A stretch of 64,000 nucleotides of DNA from Afipia sp. Lineage in GTDB: Bacteria; Pseudomonadota; Alphaproteobacteria; Rhizobiales; Xanthobacteraceae. Below the pieces are notes generated by a model. The model made no database searches. It was given only the letters and a program-made list of their open reading frames with translations, and was not told the origin of the DNA. This document shows positions 1 to 8,644 of this stretch, piece after piece. The number at the start of each line of letters is the position of its first letter. The first letter of the stretch is position 1. The stretch is from assembly GCA_017474385.1 (NCBI GenBank), contig JAFVHU010000155.1, positions 62,001 through 126,000 on the forward strand, read 5' to 3'. A program made the translations under genes and the position numbers.

Positions 1-363
1 ATCGAAGATGTGCGCAACGACGGCATCATGCTCGACCAGTTCATTCCGGTCGCCGTGAAGGTCAACGATCTCGATATCAAGCGCAACAAGGCGCTCGGAA
101 TTGTCGCCGAGCTTTCGCCGCGCGAATACGACGATGCGCAGGCGCGCATGCGTGAAAACGTTCTGGTCGTGCAGTGGGTGCAGCAGTGTCTGCAACAGCG
201 CGTCGCGTCGTATCGTTGGGCGCTGGACCGGCTGGTGATTCACGCGCCCGATACCATGGCCGCGGATGCCGATCGTTTGATCGTTCAATTGTCCCAGCGC
301 GCATCGGACGTGTGGATCAAGGCGACGCCTGTTGTCGGCCGCGCGCTGCGCGTCGGCGGATAA
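1..363 (+). CDS. C-terminal part of an unidentified protein (cut by window edge)
   Basis: The reading frame is open from the first base and stops at 361-363, so only the last 120 residues are present. They are hydrophilic, without membrane segments or a recognisable catalytic motif, and read as mainly helical (many Q, R, D and A). I do not recognise the family. A GTG at 10 could start a 117-residue protein, but the frame is open upstream and no ribosome binding site can be assessed, so a longer gene is more likely. An inverted repeat at 397-428 probably ends the transcript. Confidence 0.65.
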   Translation: MEDVRNDGIMLDQFIPVAVKVNDLDIKRNKALGIVAELSPREYDDAQARMRENVLVVQWVQQCLQQRVASYRWALDRLVIHAPDTMAADADRLIVQLSQRASDVWIKATPVVGRALRVGG

Positions 364-396
364 ATCAAAGTTCCGAATCTCTGCGACCTTCGGACA

Positions 397-430
397 CGCG
401 ACGTTCCGACACGCGGCGGAACGTCGCGTT
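397..430 (+). terminator. Terminator-like hairpin after the first gene
   Basis: Bases 397-408 (CGCGACGTTCCG) pair perfectly with 417-428 around an 8-base loop, giving a 12-bp stem 34 bases after the stop codon. Only TT follows, so there is no good U-tract. It may be a weak or factor-assisted terminator. Confidence 0.5.
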
Positions 431-496
431 GAGTCCGTCAGCAATCGGTTGTTTGCTTTTTCAAGACATCGAACCAACTGATTTGTCATGAGATGA

Positions 497-850
497 ATGG
501 GGGATGGAATGACAGGTTCCCCAGTCGAAAGATTGTTTCTTCTCGGGAGATCTTTTGGAACTCTGATTGCGCTGAGTATCGCCGTTGCTGTGCCTGCGTT
601 TTTCATTGTCTACACGCTGGAACCGCATCTGGTACTTCCCGCGCTCAGTGTGCTGTTTTTTGCGGCAGCAGCTCTCGCCGCTATCACAGCGCTTTCGGTC
701 AAGACCAACAAAAACACGGAGAATTTGAATCTCTGGGATGTCGCCGGCGGCCTTGTCATCACCGGTTGCGCAGCATCAGTGCTGGGTGAACCGGAGCAGG
801 TCGCACAACTGTTCGAGCATCTGTTCGAACGCGGAACTAACACGCAGTAA
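497..850 (+). CDS. Small two-helix membrane protein, function unknown
   Basis: This 117-residue protein has two clear hydrophobic segments (about residues 23-42 and 46-68), then a hydrophilic stretch with NTENLNLWD and a short acidic and aromatic tail. It has no recognised domain. ATG 497 is used, but ATG 509 in the same frame is an equal candidate because neither has a strong ribosome binding site. It lies alone between a terminator-like hairpin and the TerC gene. The codon use is GC-rich like its neighbours, which supports a real gene. Confidence 0.6.
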   Translation: MGDGMTGSPVERLFLLGRSFGTLIALSIAVAVPAFFIVYTLEPHLVLPALSVLFFAAAALAAITALSVKTNKNTENLNLWDVAGGLVITGCAASVLGEPEQVAQLFEHLFERGTNTQ

Positions 851-1072
851 CAGGAGAAGTTTTAGAAGTTAGACGACCAGGCCGGGCCCCTCTGGCAGCC
901 GTGAGGTTGCGATGTCGGACTGGAATTCCAATTGGAGTGGCCCTTTAGACTATGCGGCAGTTGTCCAGCAGCGTGATTCACTGACTAAAAGTCGGTGCGT
1001 GATGCTTGTTGTGACACGTCGTATTCGCCTGTGACAGGGGCCGCTCTTCCACAAAATAGGGAAGCCCGGCTC

Positions 1073-1690
1073 ATGTTTGAATTGTTCACTCCAGAAGCTT
1101 TAACTGCACTCGTTCAGGTCATCCTCATCGACCTTGTTCTTGCCGGTGACAATGCGATTGTCATCGGTCTTGCCGCTGCGGGTCTGCCAAAAGGGCAACG
1201 CAACAAGGCAATCTTGATCGGCGTTGGCGCCGCGACACTTCTGCGAATTATCTTCGCGGCTCTTACAACCCAGCTTTTGGCCATTGTCGGACTGTTGCTC
1301 GCGGGCGGCCTCCTGCTGCTGTGGGTCTGCTGGAAGATGTGGCGTGAGCTGAGCGCCGGGCATGAACAACATGTCGTGGCTTCTGACGGCGAGGCGAAAT
1401 GTGCCCCGACCAAGACGCTGGCCCAGGCTACATGGCAGATCATTGTCGCCGACGTGTCGATGTCGCTCGACAACGTGCTCGCGGTCGCCGGTGCGGCGCG
1501 TGAGCATCCCATGGTGCTGGTTTTCGGACTGGCTCTGTCGATCGCAATGATGGGTGTTGCCGCGTCGTTCATTGCGAAGCTGCTTCAGAAGCATCGCTGG
1601 ATCGCCTATGTCGGCCTCGCGGTTATTCTCTATGTCGCCGGCGAGATGGTCTATCGCGGTGCGCTGGAGATCTGGCCACGCCTGAAGTGA
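1073..1690 (+). CDS. TerC/YjbE family integral membrane protein
   Basis: This is a 205-residue polytopic membrane protein. The family signature is visible twice: LVLAGDNAIVIG near residue 15 and VADVSMSLDNVLAVAG near residue 126. Each has acidic residues inside hydrophobic helices, as in TerC-type proteins linked to tellurite resistance or manganese/metal export. About seven helices can be drawn, with a hydrophilic loop around residues 95-118. The frame is open from 995, but ATG 1073 is chosen because FELFTPEALTALVQV is the usual family beginning and the upstream extension is polar and non-conserved-looking. The 222 bases upstream (851-1072) were searched by eye for a yybP-ykoY manganese riboswitch, which often precedes this family. 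None could be recognised. Exact substrate unknown. Confidence 0.85.
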   Translation: MFELFTPEALTALVQVILIDLVLAGDNAIVIGLAAAGLPKGQRNKAILIGVGAATLLRIIFAALTTQLLAIVGLLLAGGLLLLWVCWKMWRELSAGHEQHVVASDGEAKCAPTKTLAQATWQIIVADVSMSLDNVLAVAGAAREHPMVLVFGLALSIAMMGVAASFIAKLLQKHRWIAYVGLAVILYVAGEMVYRGALEIWPRLK

Positions 1691-1701
1691 GTCGTGTTGA
1701 T

Positions 1702-1732
1702 AGCGCCGCCCGCAGCATTTGCGGGCGGCGCT
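1702..1732. terminator. Perfect 13-bp hairpin terminator between convergent genes
   Basis: Bases 1702-1714 (AGCGCCGCCCGCA) pair perfectly with 1720-1732 around the loop GCATT, 12 bases after the TerC stop. No long U-tract follows on either strand. The position between convergent units fits a shared terminator. Confidence 0.65.
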
Positions 1733-1741
1733 GTCGTGCGT

Positions 1742-1885
1742 TCAGGCGACCTTGACCAGATTGTGCACCGGCAGCGGACCGCCAGGAAACTGGACAAGTT
1801 TTCCGCCAACGGCGAGCGACCCAAGATCAATGCCGAAGAAGCCGAGCTGATCGATCAGCGCTTGGCTGGCGGCGTCTCGGTTTGC
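1742..1885 (-). pseudogene. C-terminal relic of an F420-dependent NADP reductase family gene
   Basis: On the minus strand an open frame reads 48 codons to a TGA at 1742-1744. It contains LIDQLGFFGIDLGSL, then GGKLVQFPGGPLPVHNLVK at the very end. This is the characteristic C-terminus of NADPH-dependent F420 reductase-like (NpdG-type) NAD(P)-binding proteins. The rest of such a gene is missing: upstream bases encode the DUF1254 protein in another frame. The relic overlaps the last 31 bases of that gene, so the DUF1254 reading frame ends inside relic sequence. The family call rests on remembered motif similarity. Confidence 0.65.
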
Positions 1886-2427
1886 AGGCGGCAAGTCGCA
1901 GCCGCCAGTGACGCCTGCGCTTGCGGCATCAGGCCAGGCTCCGCGGCGAGCGCTTTGAGCACGATAAGGCCGGTCGTGGTCGGCGAGTCGATGATGAGGC
2001 GGTCGGCTGCGGTGACTTCTTCGTCTTCCGGCAATTCGGCGTGCTGTGCCGCCGTCATCAGGTCGAGCTCGATGACGCGCCGCCCGGCCGAGCGATCGTT
2101 GATCGCGTAGTAGGCGACGTCGTTGCGCGTATAGAACGACACCGATGTGTAGGCCTGACTCACCGGCACGGTCAGTTTGAGCGGGCCGCTGGAAAGATCA
2201 TAGCGGCAGGCGGCACTGGCGAAGGCCGGGTCCATGAAGGGCATTGGAGCGCTGCTCGGCGCGGCCGCCGGCAACGCCGTCACAGCATTCAGTTTCGTGA
2301 TCGGAGCAAGACGGGAATAAGCATCGAGGGTCGCGACGCGCGGAAGCACCAGCACGCTCACGAGATGAACCACGCCGCCCAGCAGCGCGCCCCCGAGAAT
2401 TGCGAACACCCAGCGGATCATGGGCAA
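1855..2427 (-). CDS. DUF1254 family protein (short form)
   Basis: This 190-residue protein starts with a hydrophobic anchor (residues 4-29) and continues as a periplasmic domain with CRYDLSSGPLKLTVPV and YTRNDVAYYAINDRSAGRR. These are features of the short DUF1254 proteins that in related bacteria sit beside a DUF1214 protein. It overlaps the upstream DUF1214 gene by 10 bases (2418-2427), so the two are surely cotranscribed with the penicillin-binding protein gene. The C-terminus (RLQTETPPAKR) is read from DNA shared with the F420-reductase relic and may not be the ancestral end. The biochemical role is not known. Confidence 0.8.
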   Translation of the reverse strand: MPMIRWVFAILGGALLGGVVHLVSVLVLPRVATLDAYSRLAPITKLNAVTALPAAAPSSAPMPFMDPAFASAACRYDLSSGPLKLTVPVSQAYTSVSFYTRNDVAYYAINDRSAGRRVIELDLMTAAQHAELPEDEEVTAADRLIIDSPTTTGLIVLKALAAEPGLMPQAQASLAAATCRLQTETPPAKR

Positions 2428-2996
2428 CTCACCGTGCTGACCGATGGCATCGGCGCGTCCTTTTGCGTGCGCGTTCCGACGCCGACCGGCGTATCGTAGA
2501 GCCGCAGCACCAGCATGTACCGGTCAAGGCCGCCGGTCGGCAGCCAGTTGCCGGCGCGCGAGCGCGACGTGATCCGCACCTCGAAGCCGCCGTCCGAGCC
2601 GCGCACGATTTCCTGGCTGGTGAATCCGTAACGCTGGAGCGAATTGGCGACGAGCTGGCCCTTGGAATCGTAGAACGTCAGGGTCCAGAAACGCGCCGCG
2701 GGCGTCACGCCTTTCACGACCACATCACATCGTCCGTCGAGCGCGCGGCCCGAATCATCCTTGGTCGCGGTGAACATGACGCCGTCACCGGTGCCGACCG
2801 GCAGTTCGCCGCTGCGAGCGACGGAGGCGCGCGAGTAGGGATCGATGCTGCTGGTCCCGGTTCGGGGCCGGGCGGTCCACGCGCCGATGGTGATGGTGCC
2901 GACGTTGACGCCGCGCGTCGCCGTCATCCATGTGGCGCCAAGGCCGACGATGGTTGCGATAATCAGCGTAACGAGGGTGATAAGGATCAGCCGCAC
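2418..2996 (-). CDS. DUF1214 family protein
   Basis: This 192-residue protein has one N-terminal membrane segment (residues 2-24) and a periplasmic domain. It contains WTLTFYDSKGQLVANSLQRYGF and, near the end, NWLPTGGLDRYMLVLRLY, the typical ending of DUF1214 proteins. It lies 24 bases downstream of the penicillin-binding protein gene and overlaps the DUF1254 gene, so the three form one operon. That placement suggests an envelope role, but no activity is established for the short forms. Confidence 0.85.
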   Translation of the reverse strand: MRLILITLVTLIIATIVGLGATWMTATRGVNVGTITIGAWTARPRTGTSSIDPYSRASVARSGELPVGTGDGVMFTATKDDSGRALDGRCDVVVKGVTPAARFWTLTFYDSKGQLVANSLQRYGFTSQEIVRGSDGGFEVRITSRSRAGNWLPTGGLDRYMLVLRLYDTPVGVGTRTQKDAPMPSVSTVSCP

Positions 2997-3020
2997 GATC
3001 GAAGCGCACTCATGACGCGG

Positions 3021-5291
3021 TTAGTTCTTGCGCGGCGGCAGGGCCGCCGCAGGCTGATCGGTTGCCGATGCGAAACTGTCCGGGAAAGCCACGCTGGAAG
3101 CCGGCGGCGGCTTGCCGCTGTCATTCGAGGACGTCTTGCCGGGCACGGCCACGGTCTTTGCGGCGTCATCGAACAGCTTCTCGACGCGTACCAGGATATT
3201 CGCACCACGCCGGGTCAGAATCGGCGGAGGACCGGGATTGACCTCAGAGGCTTTTGCGTTGGCGTTTGCCGAAGCAACTGCGTCAGGCCGCTTCTTGCCG
3301 GCACCGACGCCGGGGAGATCCTTGATTTCAACGCCCTGGTGCGCGACGACCATGACGTCGTGCCATGTCTGCGCCGGCAGCGAGCCGCCGGTCATGCGGT
3401 TGGTCGATGAATAATCGTCGTTGCCGTACCACACCGCCGCCGTGAAGTTGCCGGTGTAACCGACGAACCATGCGTCGCGAAACGCGTTGGTCGTGCCGGT
3501 CTTGCCGGCCGCGGGAATGCCATCGAGCTGAGCGCGCCGCGCGGTGCCTTCATCGACCACGTGGCTCATCATTTCGGCCATGTCGGCAGCCACCGATGCG
3601 GGGATGGCTTGTGTTGGCTTCCTGCCGTCGCGGTCCCACCGCCAGACCGGATCGCCTGCGCCGGTTCGGACCTCGAGCACCGCATGGGGCTTCACTGCGC
3701 GTCCCTTGTTCGGGAACGTGGCGTAAGCCACCGCATGCTCGACAACGCTCACTTCGGTTGAGCCGATCGGCAATGACGGCGTATCCACCAGAGGAGCCGT
3801 GATGCCCATCTTGCGCGCCGTCTCGACGATCTTTGCGCGGCCGGCACGGGGGCCACCCTTGCCGCCCATGGTAATCGACAGCTTGACGGGCACGACGTTG
3901 ATGGAGCGCGTGATCGCCTGCGTCAGCGTCACTGAACCCGAATACGAACGACCGTAATTCTGCGGGCACCAGTTGCCGATGCAGACCGGGCCGTCCACCA
4001 CAATGGACTTCGGCGTGAAGCCGTTCATCAGCGCGGTGGCGTAGACGTAAGGCTTGAACGAGGAGCCGGGCTGGCGCATCGCATCGACGGCGCGATTGAA
4101 CTGGCTCGCGCCGTAATCGCGGCCACCGACCATGGCGCGCACGCCGCCGTCGAGATCGGCGAGAACCACGGCGGCCTGGGTCGCGTGATAGTCGCGGCCG
4201 AACTGGCGCAACTGGTTTTCGACGGCGGATTCCGCGGCGTGCTGCACATTCATGTCGATCGCGGTGCGAACCACGAACACGCGCTCGGTATAGGACTTCG
4301 GGAACGTCAGGACGAGCTTGCGCATCTCGTCGAAGGCATAATCGAGATAGTAGTTGGGCGAATTCTCGTCGCGCCGGTCGACGGCGTTGGCGGGATTGCG
4401 CCGGGCGCCGAACACCTGGCCTTCAGTCATGAAGCCGGCATCCACCAGATTGTCGAGCACGACGTTGGCGCGGGCGCGCGCCGCGGGCAGGTTGATGTGC
4501 GGCGCGTATTTGGTCGGCGCCTTGAACAGGCCGGCGAGCATCGCAGCTTCCGCGAGGTTCACGTCGCGCGCGGACTTGTTGAAATAGAAGTGCGCGGCGC
4601 CGTCGACGCCGAAGGTGCCGCCGCCCATATAGGCGCGGTCGAGATAGAGTTTCAGAATTTCGTTCTTGGTCAGCCGCGTTTCCAGCCAGATGGCGAGGAA
4701 CGCTTCCTTCACCTTGCGCTCGATGGTGCGCTCGTTGTTGAGGAAGAGGTTCTTGGCGAGTTGCTGCGTGATCGACGAGCCGCCTTGCCGCACGCCACCC
4801 ACCTGCGCGTTGGTCATCAGCGCGCGCGCGGTGCCGGCAACGTCGATGCCGAAGTGATCGTAGAAGCGGCGGTCTTCGGTGGCCAGCGTCGCCTTGATCA
4901 GGTTGTCGGGAAACTCTTCGAGCGGGATCGAGTCGTTATGCTTGATGCCCCGGTTTCCGATCGGATTGCCGTAGCGATCCAGGAATGACACCGCGAGATC
5001 GGATTTCTTCAGCCAGTCGTCATCGGAGGTTTCGCGAAAAGCGGGAATGGCCAGCGCGAGCATCAGCACCAGGCCGGCAAGGCCGATGGTTGCACCCTCG
5101 GAAAGCGGCTCAACGAAAACCCAGCGCTTCCAGCGGCCGACATAGAAGCGATCCATGAAGGTCGAATAGCGCTCCCACAACTCCCGCAAGCCCACGGCCG
5201 AGGAGAACAGCGTCGAGTCGATGCGCGCGTCGAGATCCAGCAGGAAATGCCGGAACCGTCTTTTCCACTCGCTGGGTACGATCTGGCGCAC
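3021..5291 (-). CDS. Class A penicillin-binding protein (PBP1A-type transglycosylase/transpeptidase)
   Basis: This 756-residue protein polymerises and crosslinks peptidoglycan. A cytoplasmic N-terminus of about 60 residues precedes one membrane helix (about 66-85). The glycosyltransferase-51 domain follows with TEDRRFYDHFGID (catalytic Glu near 139) and GGSSITQQLAKN (170-181). The transpeptidase domain shows all three motifs: SSFK (Ser near 410), SIN (463-465) and KTGT (597-600). The low-complexity tail of about 90 residues is rich in Ala, Pro and Lys. Length and domain order are normal for the family. It is the first gene of an operon with the DUF1214 and DUF1254 genes. The promoter should lie within the 322-base divergent region 5292-5613. 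Confidence 0.93.
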   Translation of the reverse strand: MRQIVPSEWKRRFRHFLLDLDARIDSTLFSSAVGLRELWERYSTFMDRFYVGRWKRWVFVEPLSEGATIGLAGLVLMLALAIPAFRETSDDDWLKKSDLAVSFLDRYGNPIGNRGIKHNDSIPLEEFPDNLIKATLATEDRRFYDHFGIDVAGTARALMTNAQVGGVRQGGSSITQQLAKNLFLNNERTIERKVKEAFLAIWLETRLTKNEILKLYLDRAYMGGGTFGVDGAAHFYFNKSARDVNLAEAAMLAGLFKAPTKYAPHINLPAARARANVVLDNLVDAGFMTEGQVFGARRNPANAVDRRDENSPNYYLDYAFDEMRKLVLTFPKSYTERVFVVRTAIDMNVQHAAESAVENQLRQFGRDYHATQAAVVLADLDGGVRAMVGGRDYGASQFNRAVDAMRQPGSSFKPYVYATALMNGFTPKSIVVDGPVCIGNWCPQNYGRSYSGSVTLTQAITRSINVVPVKLSITMGGKGGPRAGRAKIVETARKMGITAPLVDTPSLPIGSTEVSVVEHAVAYATFPNKGRAVKPHAVLEVRTGAGDPVWRWDRDGRKPTQAIPASVAADMAEMMSHVVDEGTARRAQLDGIPAAGKTGTTNAFRDAWFVGYTGNFTAAVWYGNDDYSSTNRMTGGSLPAQTWHDVMVVAHQGVEIKDLPGVGAGKKRPDAVASANANAKASEVNPGPPPILTRRGANILVRVEKLFDDAAKTVAVPGKTSSNDSGKPPPASSVAFPDSFASATDQPAAALPPRKN

Positions 5292-5613
5292 CGGAACCCT
5301 TGAAAATGATGCGGCGAAACTTGATCACGAGTCGCCGGATGAAAAGCGCTGGTTAGACGATGCTGATCAATTTGCGGCATCCCCAAGGCGTTCGGAGGGC
5401 CGATTTTGCCAGCGGGAATCCGCAATCTTCTAGCCGACCATGAACCATAAACCAATGGTCGCGTTGGTTTTTTAATGATGAGAGTGAACGCAGCCCACGG
5501 TTTTTAGCGCGGGGAACATTGACCCTCATCTTGGCGCTTGCGCAGCCGCCGCCAAGGCTCATAAAGCACCATATAGCGTAAGGACGTTTTAAGATCCGAA
5601 CAGGTTCAAAGCC
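5292..5613. other. Divergent intergenic region between the PBP and YcgN genes
   Basis: These 322 bases carry no gene I can support. An inverted repeat (AAACCAA 5449-5455 with TTGGTTT 5464-5470) is followed by three more T on the plus strand and looks like a small intrinsic terminator, although no plus-strand gene precedes it. Promoters for both flanking genes must lie here, but no clear sigma-70 pair stands out. Confidence 0.4.
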
Positions 5614-6132
5614 ATGACAGCCCGGCCTCGGCCGCCCTCGACCCAAAGCGAATTTTTCTGGAAAACCAAGACGTTGGAGGAGATGTCCGACAGCGAGTGG
5701 GAAAGCCTGTGCGATGGCTGCGCGCGCTGCTGCCTGGAAAAGCTCGAAGACGAGGATACGGGCAAGATCTACTTCACCCATATTTCCTGCACGCTGCTCG
5801 ATGCTGGCCTTTGTGCCTGCAAGGACTATCCCAACCGGTCGGCCAAGGTGTCCGATTGCGTGCGGCTGACCCCGGAGAACGTCCGGACGTTGAACTGGCT
5901 GCCGCCGAGTTGCGGCTACAAGCTCGTGGCCGAGGGCCGCGATCTGTATTGGTGGCATCCGCTGATTTCCGGCGATCCCAACACCGTCCATGAGGCTGGT
6001 GTGTCGGTGCAGGGCAGGGTTTGGGGCAGTGAGGACGAGGTCGAGGAAGCGGACCTTGAAGACCACATCGTGCAGTGGCCGGGCGTGATTCCCAAGCGCG
6101 CGCGGCTGAAGAAGCGTCCGCCGTCCAAGTAA
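5614..6132 (+). CDS. ycgN: YcgN/YkgJ family cysteine cluster protein (UPF0260)
   Basis: This 172-residue cytosolic protein has the cysteine arrangement of the UPF0260 (YcgN) branch: CDGCARCC near 33-40, [29 protein letters not shown] and PSCGY. Such clusters are thought to bind metal, probably zinc or iron, but the function is unknown. The WHPLISGD motif and the basic tail [11 protein letters not shown] are also usual. ATG 5614 gives the normal family length. It is monocistronic by position, with 190 or more bases on each side. Confidence 0.88.
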   Translation: MTARPRPPSTQSEFFWKTKTLEEMSDSEWESLCDGCARCCLEKLEDEDTGKIYFTHISCTLLDAGLCACKDYPNRSAKVSDCVRLTPENVRTLNWLPPSCGYKLVAEGRDLYWWHPLISGDPNTVHEAGVSVQGRVWGSEDEVEEADLEDHIVQWPGVIPKRARLKKRPPSK

Positions 6133-6324
6133 CCTATCCAAAGTATATCAGTCGACGGATAACGCCCGCGTGATGGTCCTTCCGCGCGGTGCACCCATGC
6201 GCCTGCGCCGGTTATGAAGCGCTGCGAAACAGGATAGAACTGGTGTCATCCCGTACATTTCGAGTTCAAGTCAGTTGCGGCTTGATCCTTCTTCAGAAAC
6301 ATTTTCCGGACCACGTCCAGACTT

Positions 6325-7917
6325 ATGACCGAGACACATCGACAGCCCGGCGACATGGCCAGTGATTCGGCCGATGAGGCGCAGGCACTGGACACTCCGG
6401 ACGACGTTGCGAACATCGCCACCGAAGTGATCGATCTCTCCGAGGCGCCGCCGATCGTGCCGGCGCCACCGCTCTCAAAGAGCGAAGTGCGGACCATCCT
6501 GCTGAGCCTGATGCTCACGATGTTCCTCACCGCACTCGACCAGACCATCGTTGCGACTGCGCTGCCGACCATCGGCCGCCAGTTTGGCGACGTCAGCAAT
6601 CTGTCCTGGGTCATCACCGCTTATCTGTTGTCGGGGACAGCGGTCGCGCCGGTCTATGGCACGCTGAGCGACATCTATGGCCGCCGCGCGATGATCATTG
6701 TTTCGCTGGCGCTGTTCCTGCTGGGCTCGGTGCTGTGCGCGATCGCGCCGAACATTCTGACGCTGATTCTCGCGCGCGCCCTTCAGGGCATTGGCGGCGG
6801 CGGCATCCTGCCGCTGGTGCAGACCGTGATCTCCGACGTGGTGACGCCGCGCGAACGCGGCCAGTATCAGGCCTATTTCTCGTCGGTGTGGGTCGCGGCC
6901 GGCATCGGTGGTCCGGTGCTCGGCGGATTGTTCGCCGAACATCTGCACTGGTCGGTGATCTTCTGGATCAACCTGCCGCTGGGCGCGCTGTCGCTGGCGC
7001 TGCTGCTGCCGAAGATGAAAAAGATTCCGGTGTTCCACCGCAGGCGCAAGGTTGACTGGCTCGGCGGCGTGCTGCTGATGGCCTCCGCCGTGATCGTGAT
7101 GCTGGTGCTGACATGGGGCGGCAACCGCTTCGCATGGGCGTCGCCTGCGATCATTGCGATGATCGGCTCCGCGCTGTTTCTCGGTGTCGCCTTCGTCTGG
7201 CACGCGAAGCGCACCAGTGAACCGTTCCTGCCGATTCCATTGCTATCAGGACCGGTGGTGCCGTTCGCGATGGCTGCGGGCGGCTGCGCGATCGGCACGA
7301 TGATCGGGCTGACGGTGCACATGCCGCTGTACTACGAAGTGGTGTACGGCCTCTCCGCGAGTGAAGCGGGCCTCGCTTTGATTCCGCTGGTCGCGGTGTC
7401 GGTGCTCGGCGCATGGGCCGCGGGCCGCGCAATGATGTTCACCAAGCACTACAAGCGCGCGGCGATCGGCGGCGTGACCATCGCGGCCTGTGCCGCTTTT
7501 ACGCTCGCATGGGCGACGCCGCTGCCGCTGTGGCAACTGCTCGCGGCCCTGTCGTTCATGGCGGTGGGTCTCGGCACGGTGTTTCCGGTCAGCGTTGTGT
7601 CGATCCAGAATGCCGTGCCGCGCATGCAGGTCGGCACGGCGACCGGCGCGATGAATTTCTTCCGCTCGCTGATGGCGTCGTTCACGGTCGCGGTGTTCAC
7701 CGCGATCCTGCTGATGGTGCTCGGAGGCAATCTCACCATCGGCGCCGAACATCAGATCGGCTCGAAGCATGCGATCGCCGCGAGCGATATGATCGTCGCG
7801 TTCCGTTATGTGTTCGCCGCCGCGGTTCTGCTGACGACCGCCGCAACACTGGTGATGCTGATGGAAGAGCGCCCGCTGGCCGGGCCGCAACAGGCCCCCG
7901 CCGAGATGGCCGAATAG
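6325..7917 (+). CDS. MFS multidrug efflux transporter, DHA2 (EmrB/QacA) type
   Basis: This 530-residue protein has a cytosolic N-terminus of about 50 residues and roughly 14 membrane helices, the DHA2 pattern. Motifs of drug:proton antiporters are visible: FLTALDQTIVATALPTI in helix 1, GTLSDIYGRRAMI (motif A) and ARALQGIGGGGILPL (motif B/C region). No periplasmic adaptor or outer membrane partner is adjacent, so it probably exports small toxic compounds alone or with a partner encoded elsewhere. The start ATG 6325 lies after a 192-base gap in which no repressor gene is found. The specific substrate cannot be inferred. Confidence 0.88.
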   Translation: MTETHRQPGDMASDSADEAQALDTPDDVANIATEVIDLSEAPPIVPAPPLSKSEVRTILLSLMLTMFLTALDQTIVATALPTIGRQFGDVSNLSWVITAYLLSGTAVAPVYGTLSDIYGRRAMIIVSLALFLLGSVLCAIAPNILTLILARALQGIGGGGILPLVQTVISDVVTPRERGQYQAYFSSVWVAAGIGGPVLGGLFAEHLHWSVIFWINLPLGALSLALLLPKMKKIPVFHRRRKVDWLGGVLLMASAVIVMLVLTWGGNRFAWASPAIIAMIGSALFLGVAFVWHAKRTSEPFLPIPLLSGPVVPFAMAAGGCAIGTMIGLTVHMPLYYEVVYGLSASEAGLALIPLVAVSVLGAWAAGRAMMFTKHYKRAAIGGVTIAACAAFTLAWATPLPLWQLLAALSFMAVGLGTVFPVSVVSIQNAVPRMQVGTATGAMNFFRSLMASFTVAVFTAILLMVLGGNLTIGAEHQIGSKHAIAASDMIVAFRYVFAAAVLLTTAATLVMLMEERPLAGPQQAPAEMAE

Positions 7918-8053
7918 GCGCGATCCTGCCGTCTCGCGCGAAAAGGCGAAACGGTCACGAACTTCGGCGCATAAGGCGGAACGGCAACAAGGTGTTCGGC
8001 CGCGTTGCGCGGGACATCCGATCGTGCTGCACTCTGCGGAACGGAGCAGTGGC

Positions 8054-8263
8054 ATGCTGAACGCCGCGTGGTTGATCGTTCATCTGATCGCAAGCGCAAC
8101 ATCGTTGCCGGGGACGGCTGCTGCCTCCCAGTCTGTGGGTGTGAGCTGCACCTATCAGGCGTGCATGGCGAAATGCACAAGGCTCAACGGGACTATCTGC
8201 AACAGCTATTGCGACGCGCGGATCCGGCAACGGATTGCCGTGGGGGTCTGCGTTAGGCTGTAA
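8054..8263 (+). CDS. Small secreted protein with six cysteines
   Basis: From ATG 8054 (GGAG 8 bases upstream) the protein has 69 residues. It has a hydrophobic signal-like segment (LNAAWLIVHLIASATSL), an Ala-rich cleavage-like site (TAAASQ), then a mature part of about 45 residues with six cysteines (CTYQACMAKC, ICNSYC, final C). The even number and spacing suggest three disulfides in the periplasm or outside the cell. The frame is open from GTG 8024, but that start would spoil the signal peptide. The family is not recognised. A possible role is a periplasmic binding or inhibitor peptide, but nothing shows it. Confidence 0.6.
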   Translation: MLNAAWLIVHLIASATSLPGTAAASQSVGVSCTYQACMAKCTRLNGTICNSYCDARIRQRIAVGVCVRL

Positions 8264-8273
8264 ACTCCTGCGG

Positions 8274-8468
8274 CTACTTCTTGGTCAGGACGTCACCGAA
8301 GGATGCGATCGACGCCGGGTGAGCCGCCAGCCATTCTTCGCTTTCAGCTATTTGCACATAATAGGCGGCCATCCTGAGCAGCCGGTCCCGCGTTTCAATG
8401 TCATCTTCATGGTCGGCACGTTCGGTCAGTTCCGAAGCCCGCCGTATCAGATCGGACGGGTCTGTCAT
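8274..8468 (-). CDS. 64-residue helical protein with EcfG-type promoter
   Basis: The frame reads far upstream, but the ATG at 8468 has a ribosome binding site (CCACGGAGACATGTC) directly before it and a stress-type promoter at 8523-8547, so the real protein is 64 residues. It begins MTDPSDLIRRASEL and is acidic and helical, with RDRLLRMAAYYVQIAESEEWL in the middle. It has no membrane segment and no known domain, though short proteins of this look are common in Bradyrhizobium relatives. Regulation by the general stress response is inferred from the promoter. Function unknown. Confidence 0.7.
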   Translation of the reverse strand: MTDPSDLIRRASELTERADHEDDIETRDRLLRMAAYYVQIAESEEWLAAHPASIASFGDVLTKK

Positions 8469-8522
8469 GACATGTCTCCGTGGATGAGCGTGCGATGTCC
8501 GCAACGCCGCTACGGCAGGAAA

Positions 8523-8547
8523 AACGACTTCAAGGGATGTGTGTTCC
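8523..8547 (-). promoter_or_regulatory. EcfG (general stress sigma) promoter for the 64-residue gene
   Basis: Read on the minus strand, GGAAC (8547-8543), a 16-base spacer and CGTT (8526-8523) match the alphaproteobacterial EcfG consensus exactly. The start codon is 54 bases downstream. One of four such sites within 3.4 kb. Confidence 0.75.
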
Positions 8548-8644
8548 GAAGGCGAGAAGTGTTTGGCAACCAAGGAACAAAATTCCGCCAGCCAAGTTGA
8601 GCGATCGAGAATTCCCACGGCTACTGCCAAAGGACGTTGATGGG

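Noticed and set aside
851..1072. Possible yybP-ykoY manganese riboswitch before the TerC-type gene
   Set aside because: None of the conserved core stretches of that riboswitch could be found by eye.
2400..3410. 336-codon plus-strand ORF
   Set aside because: Antisense to the DUF1214 and penicillin-binding protein genes, His/Arg/Gly-rich, a GC-rich shadow frame.
5497..5540. GGAAC-N17-CGCT before ycgN as a fifth EcfG promoter
   Set aside because: The -10 differs (CGCT not CGTT) and the spacer is 17, unlike the four exact N16 sites.
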